64,000 bases of DNA from Saccharibacter floricola DSM 15669 (GCF_000378165.1 NZ_KB899335.1:62001-126000), one strand, 5' to 3'. Positions 1 to 9,660 are shown, counted from the first letter of the stretch. The notes: a model not told the origin generated them from the sequence alone. Program-made: numbers and translations.

Positions 1-1350
1 CTTCTCGCTATGCTGGAGCGGCTGCGTAATCTCGGGAACACGGTGCTGGTTGTCGAGCATGATGAAGACGCCATCCGCCAAGCGGACTATCTGGTGGATA
101 TGGGCCCGGGTGCAGGCACACAAGGCGGCCATGTCATGGCGTACGGCACGCCTGAAGAAGTCGCTCAAAATCCTGACAGTATTACCGGCGCATGGCTCGC
201 TGGGAAGCGCGGTATTCCTGTCCCGGCTCAGCGACGCAGCAGCAAACGGTGGGTCGGGCTCAAGGGGGCTCGCGGCCATAACCTGAAAAACGTCTCCGTC
301 AAAGTACCGCTGGGCACCTTTACCGCTGTAACGGGTGTGTCAGGGAGTGGGAAATCAACCCTCATTACCGACACGTTCTATAAAGCACTCTCACGTCAGG
401 TGATGAAAACAGGCGCTGTGCCCCTGCCTTATAGCCGCCTTGAAGGGGTCGATCAGCTCGATAAAATTATCGAAATCGACCAATCCCCCATTGGGCGCAC
501 CCCTCGCTCTAACCCCGCAACCTATACGGACCTCTTCGCTCCAATCCGCGATTGGTTTTCTGAACTGCCTGAAGCCAAAGCACGCGGCTATAAACCGGGA
601 CGCTTTAGCTTCAATGTGAAAGGCGGACGGTGCGAAGCCTGCCAAGGGGATGGCGTGCTGAAAATTGAGATGCACTTCCTCCCCGATGTTTTTGTGACCT
701 GCGACACCTGCAAAGGCGCGCGCTATAACCGCGAAACGCTGGACATTACTTTCCGGGGGAAATCCATCGCCGATGTGCTAGCCATGACGGTTGATGAAGC
801 CCTACCCTTCTTCCAAGCCGTACCGCGCATTGCAGAGCGCCTGTCTATTCTCCAACGTGTTGGGCTAGGGTACGTCGCTCTCGGTCAACAAGCCACGACC
901 CTTTCTGGTGGGGAAGCCCAGCGTGTAAAGCTGGCCAAAGAACTCGCCCGTCGTGCAACAGGCCGCACGCTCTATATTCTGGATGAACCCACCACCGGGC
1001 TTCATACCGAGGATGTTAAGAAGCTCCTCGAAGTGCTGCATGCCCTCGTTGACCAAGGCAACACCGTGTTGGTGATTGAACATAATCTCGATCTCATCAA
1101 AACAGCCGACTGGGTCATTGATGTCGGCCCTGAAGGGGGTGCCGGCGGTGGGCAGATTATCGCCACAGGCACCCCTGAAGAGATCGCAGCCTGTAAAGAC
1201 AGCTATACAGGCCAGTTCCTCAACGATATGCTTGCCCGTCCTTCGCTTGCAAGCGAAGCAGAGCGTCCCAAGGGCTCTAAAGACAAGCCTAAAAAGACTA
1301 AGAAAAAAACCACCGCGAAAAAGAGCGGGAAGAAAGACAAACACTCATGA
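1..1350 (+). CDS. uvrA: Excinuclease ABC subunit A, C-terminal part (5' end outside window)
   Basis: This is the DNA-damage recognition ATPase of nucleotide excision repair, which works with UvrB and UvrC in the cytoplasm. The reading frame is open from the first base of the window, so the N-terminal half lies upstream. Visible parts are the end of the first ATPase domain ([10 protein letters not shown]), a second Walker A (GVSGSGKST, about nt 334-360), a zinc-binding module with CEAC and CDTC pairs (about nt 628-711), the ABC signature [15 protein letters not shown], Walker [11 protein letters not shown] and a closing VLVIEHN switch motif. The last 30 or so residues are a Lys-rich tail, longer than the usual C-terminus. 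Its TGA overlaps the ATG of the next gene by four bases (ATGA), suggesting translational coupling. The family call is secure. Confidence 0.97.
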   Translation, partial: LLAMLERLRNLGNTVLVVEHDEDAIRQADYLVDMGPGAGTQGGHVMAYGTPEEVAQNPDSITGAWLAGKRGIPVPAQRRSSKRWVGLKGARGHNLKNVSVKVPLGTFTAVTGVSGSGKSTLITDTFYKALSRQVMKTGAVPLPYSRLEGVDQLDKIIEIDQSPIGRTPRSNPATYTDLFAPIRDWFSELPEAKARGYKPGRFSFNVKGGRCEACQGDGVLKIEMHFLPDVFVTCDTCKGARYNRETLDITFRGKSIADVLAMTVDEALPFFQAVPRIAERLSILQRVGLGYVALGQQATTLSGGEAQRVKLAKELARRATGRTLYILDEPTTGLHTEDVKKLLEVLHALVDQGNTVLVIEHNLDLIKTADWVIDVGPEGGAGGGQIIATGTPEEIAACKDSYTGQFLNDMLARPSLASEAERPKGSKDKPKKTKKKTTAKKSGKKDKHS

Positions 1351-1688
1351 GTGCCGCCACCCTTTCTTGGGCCTTTCTCTTTGTCGCCATCGTGCTAGAG
1401 GTGGGTGCTACAAGTCTGCTGAACCTCAGCGATGGCTTCCGCAGGATACTGCCCACCATCGGCTCTCTCGCGCTGTATGCTGGGGCGTTCTACTGCCTGT
1501 CTTGCGCACTACGCCATATCCCCCTTGGCATCGCTTATGCCGTCTGGTGTGGCTTTGGCAGTGTGTGCATTGTGGCGATCGGCGTGGTGGTTTTTCGTCA
1601 GTCCTTTCCCCTCCCCGCCTATGGAGGGATCGCCCTGATTGTGCTTGGCACCATTTTGGCCAGTCTGTTTGGTGGGGTTAAAGGCTGA
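1347..1688 (+). CDS. Small multidrug resistance (SMR) family transporter
   Basis: A 113-residue inner-membrane protein with four predicted helices, the normal size for EmrE/SugE-type proton-coupled exporters of cationic compounds. The membrane-embedded acidic residue of the family is present as Glu18 in the first helix ([11 protein letters not shown]). Tyr64 and Trp67 (AYAVWCGFG) sit at the spacing of EmrE Tyr60 and Trp63. It overlaps the uvrA stop codon by four bases and is followed nine bases later by the DUF2946 gene, so it probably shares a transcript with both. Substrate cannot be read from sequence. EmrE-like export of quaternary compounds and guanidinium-type export (SugE/Gdx) are both possible. 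Confidence 0.9.
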   Translation: MSAATLSWAFLFVAIVLEVGATSLLNLSDGFRRILPTIGSLALYAGAFYCLSCALRHIPLGIAYAVWCGFGSVCIVAIGVVVFRQSFPLPAYGGIALIVLGTILASLFGGVKG

Positions 1689-1697
1689 TCCACGCTT

Positions 1698-2123
1698 ATG
1701 GCACTGATAGAACGCCTTTTCTTGCCGCCTCACTCAAAACGACGATGGGGACTTGTCTCTTTCCTCCTCATCGCTCTCGTGGGGCAACTGGGCCTTCAAT
1801 CATTCGCTTATAGCGGCGAAAGCCCGCGCGCAACGCTCTACCGCTTAACCTCTATTGATATTGCCCCTCAATCGGCACCCATAGAGGCACCGCACTGCGC
1901 AGAAGGGCACCATCACCACCCGGTTTCTCACCATCAGCATGATGGGGACTGCCCGCTTTGCCCACTTTTGGGGCATATCCTCTTTGCGCTCAATGCGCTG
2001 GCTTTCTTCTTAGGCACTGGTGCGCTCATGCAGGCTCTATGGCGCTGCACCCCGCCATCGCAAGCGCCGCCACGCCTCACACGCGACCGTCCCCCCAGCC
2101 GCGCCCCACCACTGCCTGCCTGA
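1698..2123 (+). CDS. DUF2946-type His/Cys-rich membrane protein, copper-linked
   Basis: A 141-residue protein with an N-terminal hydrophobic segment (about residues 18-38), a histidine-rich stretch (HHHHPVSHHQHDGD, about 71-84) running into CPLC (85-88), a second hydrophobic segment (about 90-112) and an Arg/Pro-rich tail ending in APPLPA. This His-cluster, CPxC and Pro-rich-end layout is typical of DUF2946 proteins, often found next to copper transport genes. The next gene downstream, 75 bases away, is a copper-type TonB receptor, which fits a role in periplasmic copper handling. The His/Cys cluster as a metal site is inference. An AAGG at the end of the SMR gene could serve as ribosome-binding site. 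Confidence 0.72.
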   Translation: MALIERLFLPPHSKRRWGLVSFLLIALVGQLGLQSFAYSGESPRATLYRLTSIDIAPQSAPIEAPHCAEGHHHHPVSHHQHDGDCPLCPLLGHILFALNALAFFLGTGALMQALWRCTPPSQAPPRLTRDRPPSRAPPLPA

Positions 2124-2198
2124 ATCTGTTCTCGTAACACCCCTGCCCACTATGGCGATGAGGGTGTTTTGCCGTGACCTCTTTCAGGATAACATCTC

Positions 2199-4397
2199 GT
2201 GTCCTCTACTGCTCCCTTTGCGCACTGCTCTGCGCATAGGCCGCGAACCCCTGTGTTCCCAGCCTCTCTGCTTGTTTGTACGGTAATCACCTGCGCACCT
2301 TTTGGCGCTGCCTCCGCCCAAAGCACCGCCGTGCCCTCCTCACCATCCGCCTCTCCTGCGCCAACGGAGAGGATGACGGTTGTCGGCAGTCGGCACTCTT
2401 TCCAACAAAGTGCTGACACACTCTCGCTCTTCAAAGACACACCCGGATTTAGCTCTTACGCCACAGGAGGCACAGCCTCTCTCCCCGTTCTCAACGGCAT
2501 GGCTGATGACCGTGTTGCAAGTTTTGTTGACGGCATGCGACTGGGCTCTGACTGCCCTAACCATATGAACCCCGCCTTTTCGCAAATTGACCCAGACGCC
2601 GTTGCGACCAGCAGCGCCATTGCGGGCATAACCTCGGTCAGTATGGGCGGTGACAGCACAGGCGGAACCATTTCTGTTGAACGCAAGGCCCCGCAATTTG
2701 CTCAAAAGGGGAATATCCTCGTCACAGGGAATGGACGGCAAGACTGGCGCAGTAATGGTGGCGGTTCTGGTGCCTCTGGGTCTCTCACCATCGCCAATGA
2801 CAGTTTCAGCCTGCGTTATGAAGCCTCCTATAACCATGCCAGCGATTATAGCGCAGGCGGCCGTGGCGGGCGCGTCCTCTCCACCAGCTATCTCAGCTAT
2901 AATCACGCGGTAACGGCCGGCTTTAAGCACCGAAACCATCAGTTTAGCTTCACCTTTGGCCAGCAAGATGTGCCTTATGAGGGCTTTCCCAATAGCTATA
3001 TGGATGAGACCAATAACCGTTCAACCTTCGTAAACGGCAAATATACAGGCCAGTTCCATTGGGGAGAACTTGAAGCGCGCGGATTTTGGAAACGCACCAC
3101 CCATGCGATGAATATGCTGTCTGATAAAGGCGGGCATAGCGCCACTACAGGCATGCCGATGAATAGTGACGGGCGTATGGCTGGGTATGCCATCACTGCT
3201 ACCATCCCCCTTACCAACCGACACCACCTAAAAGTGGGAAGTGAATTCGAGCATAACGGGCTCAATGATTGGTGGCCCCCCGTCATGGGCAGCATGATGA
3301 TGGGCCCCGGTACCTTCCATAATCTCAATGGAGCCTCTCGCAATCATCTGGGGCATTTCTTCCAGTGGAATGCACAATGGACACCGCGTTTTTCCACCGA
3401 ACTCGGAGCCCGCAGTGACGTCATTATGATGAACACGGGCCCGGTCAGCCCCTATAGTTGGGGAGGGATGAGCGGCATGATGGGGATGATGGGGGGCATG
3501 GGTATGATGAGCATGGGAGACGCCAAAAATGCCCATGCTTTCAATGCCGCCCATCGTGGTCGCACAGACAGCAATCTCGACATCACCGCCCTCGCACGCT
3601 GGAACCCAACCGATCAGATCAGCCTAGAAGGCGGCTACGGGCGTAAAACACGCTCCCCCAACCTTTATGAACGCTATGGCTGGAGCCAAGGCGGGATGAC
3701 CGCCAAAATGATTGGCTGGTTTGGCGATGGAAACGGCTATGTCGGCTCGCTCAATCTCCGCCCTGAAATTGCCAATACCGCAAGCTTTACCGTGCATTTT
3801 CATGATGCCCACCATGCCGTATGGGACGTGATGATCCAGCCCTTTTATACCTATACGCAGCATTATATTAACGTGGTGCGGCTGAAAGGGCTTTCACGCG
3901 GGTTTAACCTGCTTCAATTTGCCAACCATAATGCTCAAAGTTACGGCATTAACGCCGCAGCACACACGATTTTATGGGACAGTCACCGTTGGGGAATGGG
4001 CCATCTCAGCACAACGTTGAACTGGGTGCGTGGGCAGGATAATGTTACCCATTCCGGCCTTTATCAGCAAATGCCCCTCAACGGAACCATCAGCCTGCAC
4101 GAAACGCGCGGCCCTTGGTCGGGGCATGTCGACCTCACTCTTGTTAAAGCCAAGCACACCGTTGACTGGGTACGCAATGAGCCCAAAACCCCCGGCTACG
4201 CCCTGCTGGGGCTCGGCATGGGCTATCATTGGCGTTTTGTCCGCCTTGACCTGAGCTTAGAAAACCTTCTCAACCAGCGCTACTTCCTCCCCTTAAGTGG
4301 GCGGGCTTTGTCCTCGCTTCCATCGGATGGCTCTCTGCCCTCTCCGGTGCTGGGCATGGGGCGCTCGGTCAACCTTACCTTGCGTGAAAATTTCTAA
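2199..4397 (+). CDS. TonB-dependent copper receptor (OprC/NosA type)
   Basis: A 732-residue outer-membrane receptor with signal peptide, plug and beta-barrel. The start is GTG at 2199 with AGGA nine bases upstream; a signal sequence follows, ending near residue 40 (GAASA). The plug holds DCPNHMNP, where Cys119 and Met123 form the CxxxM half of the copper site described for Pseudomonas OprC. His302-Ala-Met304 (THAMNM) supplies a possible HxM partner. A strongly Met-rich loop lies at 423-440 (MSGMMGMMGGMGMM), with more Met/His-rich stretches near 310-375, as expected for copper capture. The chain ends in Phe, the usual signal for barrel assembly. It lies directly after the DUF2946 gene. Energy would come from TonB-ExbBD encoded elsewhere. 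Copper specificity is inferred from motifs. Confidence 0.88.
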   Translation: MSSTAPFAHCSAHRPRTPVFPASLLVCTVITCAPFGAASAQSTAVPSSPSASPAPTERMTVVGSRHSFQQSADTLSLFKDTPGFSSYATGGTASLPVLNGMADDRVASFVDGMRLGSDCPNHMNPAFSQIDPDAVATSSAIAGITSVSMGGDSTGGTISVERKAPQFAQKGNILVTGNGRQDWRSNGGGSGASGSLTIANDSFSLRYEASYNHASDYSAGGRGGRVLSTSYLSYNHAVTAGFKHRNHQFSFTFGQQDVPYEGFPNSYMDETNNRSTFVNGKYTGQFHWGELEARGFWKRTTHAMNMLSDKGGHSATTGMPMNSDGRMAGYAITATIPLTNRHHLKVGSEFEHNGLNDWWPPVMGSMMMGPGTFHNLNGASRNHLGHFFQWNAQWTPRFSTELGARSDVIMMNTGPVSPYSWGGMSGMMGMMGGMGMMSMGDAKNAHAFNAAHRGRTDSNLDITALARWNPTDQISLEGGYGRKTRSPNLYERYGWSQGGMTAKMIGWFGDGNGYVGSLNLRPEIANTASFTVHFHDAHHAVWDVMIQPFYTYTQHYINVVRLKGLSRGFNLLQFANHNAQSYGINAAAHTILWDSHRWGMGHLSTTLNWVRGQDNVTHSGLYQQMPLNGTISLHETRGPWSGHVDLTLVKAKHTVDWVRNEPKTPGYALLGLGMGYHWRFVRLDLSLENLLNQRYFLPLSGRALSSLPSDGSLPSPVLGMGRSVNLTLRENF

Positions 4398-4483
4398 GAG
4401 CCATACAGGGCATCACTCATCCCCCAAACGCCTCCATAATGCTTACAATACACCCACAGCATTATAAACGAGGCTCTCACACA

Positions 4484-4519
4484 AACGGCCATGCAGTTTT
4501 CACACTACATGGCCGTTTT
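4484..4519 (+). terminator. Rho-independent terminator after the copper receptor
   Basis: A perfect 10-bp inverted repeat (AACGGCCATG at 4484-4493, CATGGCCGTT at 4508-4517) with a 14-base loop, ending in TTTT. It lies between the convergent copper receptor and trhO genes and may also slow transcription from the other side. Confidence 0.75.
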
Positions 4520-4541
4520 CTTGAACCGCTCAAAGCATGTT

Positions 4542-5495
4542 TTAAACTTGGGTTTCAGCCTTTTCCCCAAGATGCGCCTTCCCACGTTTTTCAGCTAATT
4601 TCGCTTGGTGTTGCCGCTCCCGATAGCGCTGACGCTGGGCGTCCGTGCGCGTATCATAGCAGTGAGGGCAGCTCACCCCCTCTTCATATTGAGGAGAGGC
4701 TTTATCCTCATCATCAATGGGGCAACGGCAGGCGTGACAGAGGTCATAATGCCCCAATTTCAGCCCATGTCCTACCGAAACGCGTTGGTCAAAAACGAAG
4801 CACTCTCCATCCCAGAGGCTTTCTTCTTCCGGGATTTCCTCAAGATATTTCAAGATACCACCTTGAAGATGGTACACGTCATCAATCCCTTCCTCACGCG
4901 CAAAGGCTGTCGACTTCTCGCAGCGGATCCCCCCTGTGCAGAACATCGCCACTTTGGGCGTACGCCCTTGTGCCTCAATCTCACGGCGCCAGTTCCGGAA
5001 CCATTGGGGGAATTCACGGAATGTTTTAAGGTCTGGGTCAACCGCGCCACGAAACGTACCAATCGCCACTTCGTAATCATTGCGCGTATCCATCACGACC
5101 GTATCCGGGTCAGAGATCAGCGCATTCCAATCTTTAGGTTTTACATAACGCCCCACGCAGGCCAGCGGGTCGATATTTGGTTGGCCCATCGTGACAATCT
5201 CACGCTTAAGCTTCACCTTCATACGCAGAAATGGCATGTCTTTCGCGCGGGATTTTTTGAAAACAAATCCCTCACAACCTGGCAACTGGTTAATATAGGC
5301 AAGAACGCGGTCAATCCCTTCATCAGACCCTGCGATTGTGCCGTTAATCCCTTCTGCAGCCAAAAGAAGGCTACCTTTAATACCAGCCTCCCGACAGCAC
5401 TGTAGCAATGGCTCGCGCAACGCTTCATGGTCGCTAAATCGTGTGAAATGATACAAAGCCGCAACGCAAATGGGCAGATCAGTTTCAGACATCAT
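4542..5495 (-). CDS. trhO: tRNA uridine-34 hydroxylase (rhodanese-domain protein)
   Basis: A 317-residue YceA/TrhO family protein, which hydroxylates U34 of tRNA as a step toward carboxymethoxyuridine or methoxyuridine. An N-terminal acylphosphatase-like part ([11 protein letters not shown]) is followed by a rhodanese domain with active loop [10 protein letters not shown] (Cys186). A Cys-rich tail (CHACRCPID, then SCPHC) is typical of the family. The frame is open to a TTG at 5507, but ATG at 5495 is preferred because GGGAG lies five bases before it; a second ATG follows at once. It converges on the copper receptor across a terminator. Confidence 0.93.
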   Translation of the reverse strand: MMSETDLPICVAALYHFTRFSDHEALREPLLQCCREAGIKGSLLLAAEGINGTIAGSDEGIDRVLAYINQLPGCEGFVFKKSRAKDMPFLRMKVKLKREIVTMGQPNIDPLACVGRYVKPKDWNALISDPDTVVMDTRNDYEVAIGTFRGAVDPDLKTFREFPQWFRNWRREIEAQGRTPKVAMFCTGGIRCEKSTAFAREEGIDDVYHLQGGILKYLEEIPEEESLWDGECFVFDQRVSVGHGLKLGHYDLCHACRCPIDDEDKASPQYEEGVSCPHCYDTRTDAQRQRYRERQHQAKLAEKRGKAHLGEKAETQV

Positions 5496-5726
5496 GGTAT
5501 CTCCCAAGTTATGGCCTCTCTCACATGTCCAAAGGCCATCTTTTTACTGCGTTCTTCCCTAGCATATTCTTCCCTGCATGGGGAGAATAGAGCCAAAGGA
5601 CACCGACACAAAACGCTCTCACTTTGGTGACAATGCCCTATAAAGGTCAAAATTCTTTCCCATAATATCATTTCTTCTCTTCATGACTTTGTTCTTATAA
5701 CTGACTCTTATGGGCTTTACCTGCTC

Positions 5727-6947
5727 ATGGCTCTTTCTTCTTGTACGTCCTCCCGCAGCACGTGGCTCTCCCCATGGGGGTATGCTGGTTTTCTGGTCCT
5801 TTTTTGCGCTCAAGAAGCGCGCGCAGACCAGCATCTTTTCAAGAATTCACCCAGCCCGTGGCTCCGTGACGTGACGCTCTCTGGACTGCTCGAAGGTGGG
5901 ATTACAGCGAACCCGGCCCGGCCGCATGACGGGGTAAATTTTGGTAATTTTATCAGTGATCGCGCTAATCAAGCACAAATTAACCAGCTTGAACTCACTC
6001 TAGAAAAAGCAAACGACCCGACCATCCCCCGATATCAAATCGGCTTCATACTTGAAGGAATGTATGGCTCAGACCCCCGTTATTTCCACCTCTTGGGCGT
6101 CTCCAACAAATTAACAAAAGACCGCTACCAGCTTGTCCCCGCCCAAGCTCACGTGAATTTTCACCTCCCCATTTTGACCAAAAAGGGTCTCGACCTCCAA
6201 GCCGGTATTCTCCAAACCCCCATGGGAGTGGAGCCTCTCGATCCTTCCGAGCGTCCCTTTTACACATTGACGTATATCTCCCAATATTCTGCGCCAGTCG
6301 AACATCTAGGCGCAATGGCTTATTGGCATCTTACCCATAGGGTCGACCTCAATTTTGGGATTGATAGTGGCAACCAAACGACGTTTGGCCACCGGGAAAA
6401 TCATGGCTCCGCCGCCGGTTATGTCGGGTTTACCCTCAATAACTTGGCACATGGAAAACTCACCATTGTTGAACTCTCCCGTATCGGTCCTGAAAACACC
6501 GTCTCTCCTGAAGGTACTCCCCACAAAGCGCAACGCTACTGGAACGATATTGCCGCTTATCTCAGCGTTACAAAACGTCTTTCCCTCACGGGAGAATTCA
6601 ACTTTCTTCGCGATAACGGCATGCGCACTAATGCGTGGGGGCTGGCTACTTTTCTTTCCTATAAACTCTCACCAACAGTGACCTTCAATTACCGAGGTGA
6701 ACTCTACCGCGATAGTTCCGGCAATCTTGTAGGCAGCACGACGCCCCAAGGCACAGCTCTACCCACCACGTTTGGTGCGCTCAGCCTCGGCTTTGCTTAT
6801 AAACCAGACTTAGGGCACGGAATACGCGTGTTTGAAATCCACCCAGAAATCCGTTTTGACCGCTCTCTTAATGGACGACGCATTTTTAATGATCGCCGAA
6901 ATATAGGCATGTTCACCTTCGGAGGGGACATGATGATCGGCTTTTAA
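5727..6947 (+). CDS. OmpL-like beta-barrel porin (bbp2 family)
   Basis: A 406-residue outer-membrane protein. The first 33 residues look like a signal peptide ending QEARA|DQ. The body is a run of short amphipathic strands with family-typical stretches such as VTLSGLLEGGITANP, QAGILQTPMG and HLGAMAYWHL. These fit the OmpL-like putative beta-barrel porin-2 family common in Acetobacteraceae. No strong Shine-Dalgarno precedes ATG 5727, and an upstream ATG at 5710 is out of frame. Substrate is unknown; sugar or general diffusion is the usual guess. The 230 bases upstream hold no other gene. It converges on the heptosyltransferase gene that ends at 6981. Confidence 0.78.
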   Translation: MALSSCTSSRSTWLSPWGYAGFLVLFCAQEARADQHLFKNSPSPWLRDVTLSGLLEGGITANPARPHDGVNFGNFISDRANQAQINQLELTLEKANDPTIPRYQIGFILEGMYGSDPRYFHLLGVSNKLTKDRYQLVPAQAHVNFHLPILTKKGLDLQAGILQTPMGVEPLDPSERPFYTLTYISQYSAPVEHLGAMAYWHLTHRVDLNFGIDSGNQTTFGHRENHGSAAGYVGFTLNNLAHGKLTIVELSRIGPENTVSPEGTPHKAQRYWNDIAAYLSVTKRLSLTGEFNFLRDNGMRTNAWGLATFLSYKLSPTVTFNYRGELYRDSSGNLVGSTTPQGTALPTTFGALSLGFAYKPDLGHGIRVFEIHPEIRFDRSLNGRRIFNDRRNIGMFTFGGDMMIGF

Positions 6948-6980
6948 CCCCAAAGCCACCGCCTCACCGTATGCGCCCCC

Positions 6981-8498
6981 TCACTCTGTTCTTTTCGACG
7001 ATACACGCGTCTTACTCTTTCGTTTCTTTCCCAATTTCGGCACAGCATAGTCCTGACAAACACGATCAATCGTCGCTTTGACGTAGTCCGCAGTAATAAT
7101 GCGTGTGCACTCAAAGAAACGCGGCGTATCCTTATGCCGCGGGCAAAACATGTAATCATCATGTTTAAAGGGCGTGCGCACATCATGCCAGCAGCTATTA
7201 CAACCATGCGTTGAAAAAACACGATACGGCGTGTGAAATTCATTACTTGGATGGGTAAAGCCGCTAATGAGCACGACTGGTGTTCCTACTGACCATGCCA
7301 ACCAAGAAAGACCTGACGACAAACCAACAAAGAAATCCGCATGTTTAAGCCAACGTGCGCGTTCCTTTAGAGGACGATTGCCTGTTTCGTCCTCGACCCC
7401 ATTGGGAATCACGTTCCAATGGATCGAACTAGCGACAGCAGGGTCACGGTCAATGCAAATAACCCGATAGCCTTTTTCTTTAAGATGCTGGATTGTATCC
7501 ATCCATCCTGTCGGATTGTTCCACATTTTACAGCCACATGAAGCTTGCACAGCCACAACTACGTAAGGCTCTTCTATCGGGCGTGTCTCTTCATCCTCAA
7601 TAGCAACACGCGGCGCTTCTTCTGTTGGGTCAACACCTAAAATATACCCGGCAGTTCGATGAAGCCCGACATAGCGGAAATCAGCCGGTTGCCAACTATT
7701 CTCCTCATCATCAAAGAACAGGCCCAAATAATAGGTCGCGTAGAGCGTCTCACGAATAGCATCAAACTCATCCGCTAAGATAAACCGAATATCTGGATAA
7801 ACAGGCTCTAATAACTTCTTCAACGGTTCTGACAACATAACAGTCAGGCGGCATTGATGTTTTTGCGCAAACCGCACCGCATAGGGGAACCAACCTAGGG
7901 AATCCCCCAATGTCCCTCCAGGCATGACGACAGCCACATCTTTGCCTGCTGCGTCATAATCATGGGTCCAAACAATCTCGCCATCTTTCTCAAGCTCAAT
8001 CCGCGCATTAATAAAATGGCGTTTGCGCGATAAAACCTGAAGAGCATCACCCTCCGTTTGATAAAGAACCGTATATGTATCAAGGTCTCTAAAACGGATT
8101 GTCCATTTCCCCGGCGGCAAAAGCGCCCGGATGCCTATATTAAAATCAAACCGCAGCCCATGCGCTCCCTCTTGTGTCGGCATAAAAACCGGATCGGGGA
8201 AGGGCATTCCCTTCATCATCCCAGCCCCGGCCTTTTGATCGTCTGAAGACGTGTGCGACGATGCTGAGGATGCCGATGATGCCGATGATGCCGATGATGC
8301 CGAAGCACTAGACGATGGTTGCGCGGAAAGAGAGCGCCCATCCAGATAAACCGAAGAGGAAGAACGAGAAGACAAAGAAGACGTTGATGATGACGGCTCA
8401 AAACCCGACACTAACGAACGCTTCTCTGGCGCTGAAGATGGCCCTTTGAGGGTCACAATATCATTAAGAATGCGGCTTTTATCATGTTTATCAGTCAT
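6981..8498 (-). CDS. TibC/Aah-type O-heptosyltransferase paralogue with Ser-rich N-terminus
   Basis: A 505-residue member of the autotransporter O-heptosyltransferase family, which uses ADP-heptose to glycosylate Ser residues of self-associating autotransporters. Residues about 105-190 form the all-beta N-terminal domain. A nucleotide-sugar fold follows, with GGTLGDSLGW, RWLKHADFF and VGLSSGLSWLAW. Four cysteines (433, 436, 452, 464) match the iron-finger of TibC. Unlike its neighbour, it carries a low-complexity extension (about residues 35-86) made largely of Ser with SSA triplets. ATG 8498 is chosen over the TTG at 8513 because GGAG lies nine bases upstream. It overlaps the stop of the preceding paralogue by eight bases. 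The acceptor is not known, and no autotransporter lies in this window. Confidence 0.82.
   Translation of the reverse strand: MTDKHDKSRILNDIVTLKGPSSAPEKRSLVSGFEPSSSTSSLSSRSSSSVYLDGRSLSAQPSSSASASSASSASSASSASSHTSSDDQKAGAGMMKGMPFPDPVFMPTQEGAHGLRFDFNIGIRALLPPGKWTIRFRDLDTYTVLYQTEGDALQVLSRKRHFINARIELEKDGEIVWTHDYDAAGKDVAVVMPGGTLGDSLGWFPYAVRFAQKHQCRLTVMLSEPLKKLLEPVYPDIRFILADEFDAIRETLYATYYLGLFFDDEENSWQPADFRYVGLHRTAGYILGVDPTEEAPRVAIEDEETRPIEEPYVVVAVQASCGCKMWNNPTGWMDTIQHLKEKGYRVICIDRDPAVASSIHWNVIPNGVEDETGNRPLKERARWLKHADFFVGLSSGLSWLAWSVGTPVVLISGFTHPSNEFHTPYRVFSTHGCNSCWHDVRTPFKHDDYMFCPRHKDTPRFFECTRIITADYVKATIDRVCQDYAVPKLGKKRKSKTRVSSKRTE
8260..8304 (-). repeat. 9-bp tandem repeat coding for Ser-Ser-Ala units
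   Basis: Five copies of a 9-bp unit (consensus GATGCCGAT on the + strand, the first and last copies with one or two changes) lie inside the N-terminal part of the heptosyltransferase gene. They encode repeated SSA on the minus strand. Because the unit is a multiple of three, copy-number change would alter length without frameshift. Confidence 0.85.
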
Positions 8499-9660
8499 CA
8501 CGCTGCACTCCAAACCCTGGGATAGTCTCTATAACAGACGTCACATGCTGTGCAGAAATAGCCCGGGTACATTCGAAAATACGGTCTGTTCCCTTATGAT
8601 ACGGACAAAAGAGTGGATCTTCTGGATGGAGGCGCTGCGTCACATCATTCCCACAGCTATTGCAGACATGGCGGTTAATAATCCGATACGGCGTGTAAAA
8701 CTCATTATAAGGCTGTGTATAGCCACTAATCATCACCACAGGTGTTTCTACCGCCCATGCGAGCCATGATAATCCAGATGATAATCCAACAAAAAAATCA
8801 GCATGTTTGAGCCAACGCGCCCGCTCACTCAAAGGTCGATCGCCTGTTTCATCCTCCACACCATGTGGAATCATGCGCAGCGCTGTTTCCGTTCCACCAA
8901 TCCGAGACCGGTCAATGCAAATCACACGATAGCCATGCTCTTTCAAAAAACGCACCACCTGATACCAGCCCACAGGATTGTTCCAATATTTACTCAACCC
9001 TGACGCTTGCGAGCCAATACACACATAACGCTCTTTTATGGGGCGCCCACCCGGATCAATCGTAATGCGTGGTCGACGCTCCGCATAAGGGAGCCCCAAC
9101 GTATCAGCCCCCATATGAATCAGGCCAGATTGGCGATAATCAATCGGTTGAAAATTATGCTCTTTATCTTCAAAAAACACTAAAACACGATAATGCGCAT
9201 AATAACGCTTCATCGCGTCATCATCGACATTTGAAACAAAGTGAATATCAGGATATGTCTTCTCAAAAAGTGGAATAAGCGCTTCTTGCATACAGCACGT
9301 CAGACGGCATTGATGGTGCTGAGCAAAAGCAGCAGCATGCCCTATCCATGCGAGCTGATCCCCTAACCCACCCAAATGCATGGTGATGAGCACATCACGC
9401 TCTTTAAGGTCACAATTATGAGTGAAAACGAGCTTATCGTCTTTCCATACTTTGATCTCGAATGGAATATAATAGCGCTTAGAGCTTTGAACCATGCCTG
9501 TTGATGTAAAATCATGCTGATACACCACCGTATCAGCAACTCTATCACGCAAGCGGATGCGCCAATTACCGCCTTCTGGCACCCATACACGGCAACCATC
9601 CACAAAGTCATAGCGGATGCCTTCTGGGCCTTCTTGTGTCAGAACTACTACGTCACTCAT
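8491..9660 (-). CDS. TibC/Aah-type O-heptosyltransferase paralogue
   Basis: A 389-residue enzyme of the same family as its downstream neighbour, aligning with it along the whole length except for the missing Ser-rich leader. Shared blocks include LGGLGDQLAW (about 96-105), YRVICIDR, HGVEDETGDRPLSERARWLKHADFFVG (about 266-292; only the ends are conserved exactly) and VGLSSGLSWLAW. Cys333, Cys336, Cys352 and Cys364 form the four-cysteine metal finger. The GGLGD loop is the usual heptosyltransferase nucleotide-sugar loop. Its stop lies inside the start of the second paralogue (eight-base overlap), so the two are probably translated together and could form a hetero-oligomer. It follows the acyl-AMP ligase gene after 62 bases. 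The acceptor could be a protein or, by context, the lipid made by the upstream PKS; the latter is inference. Confidence 0.84.
   Translation of the reverse strand: MSDVVVLTQEGPEGIRYDFVDGCRVWVPEGGNWRIRLRDRVADTVVYQHDFTSTGMVQSSKRYYIPFEIKVWKDDKLVFTHNCDLKERDVLITMHLGGLGDQLAWIGHAAAFAQHHQCRLTCCMQEALIPLFEKTYPDIHFVSNVDDDAMKRYYAHYRVLVFFEDKEHNFQPIDYRQSGLIHMGADTLGLPYAERRPRITIDPGGRPIKERYVCIGSQASGLSKYWNNPVGWYQVVRFLKEHGYRVICIDRSRIGGTETALRMIPHGVEDETGDRPLSERARWLKHADFFVGLSSGLSWLAWAVETPVVMISGYTQPYNEFYTPYRIINRHVCNSCGNDVTQRLHPEDPLFCPYHKGTDRIFECTRAISAQHVTSVIETIPGFGVQRDD

Noticed and set aside
865-2966. Long minus-strand frames opposite uvrA and the copper receptor
   Set aside because: They are shadows of well-supported genes, with no ribosome-binding sites and no family features.
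4439-5405. Rightward frames across the trhO region
   Set aside because: They are antisense to trhO, whose rhodanese motif and conserved length are clear.
8260-8304. CRISPR-like short repeats
   Set aside because: Units are directly joined, 9 bp long and in frame with a Ser-rich coding region; there are no spacers.
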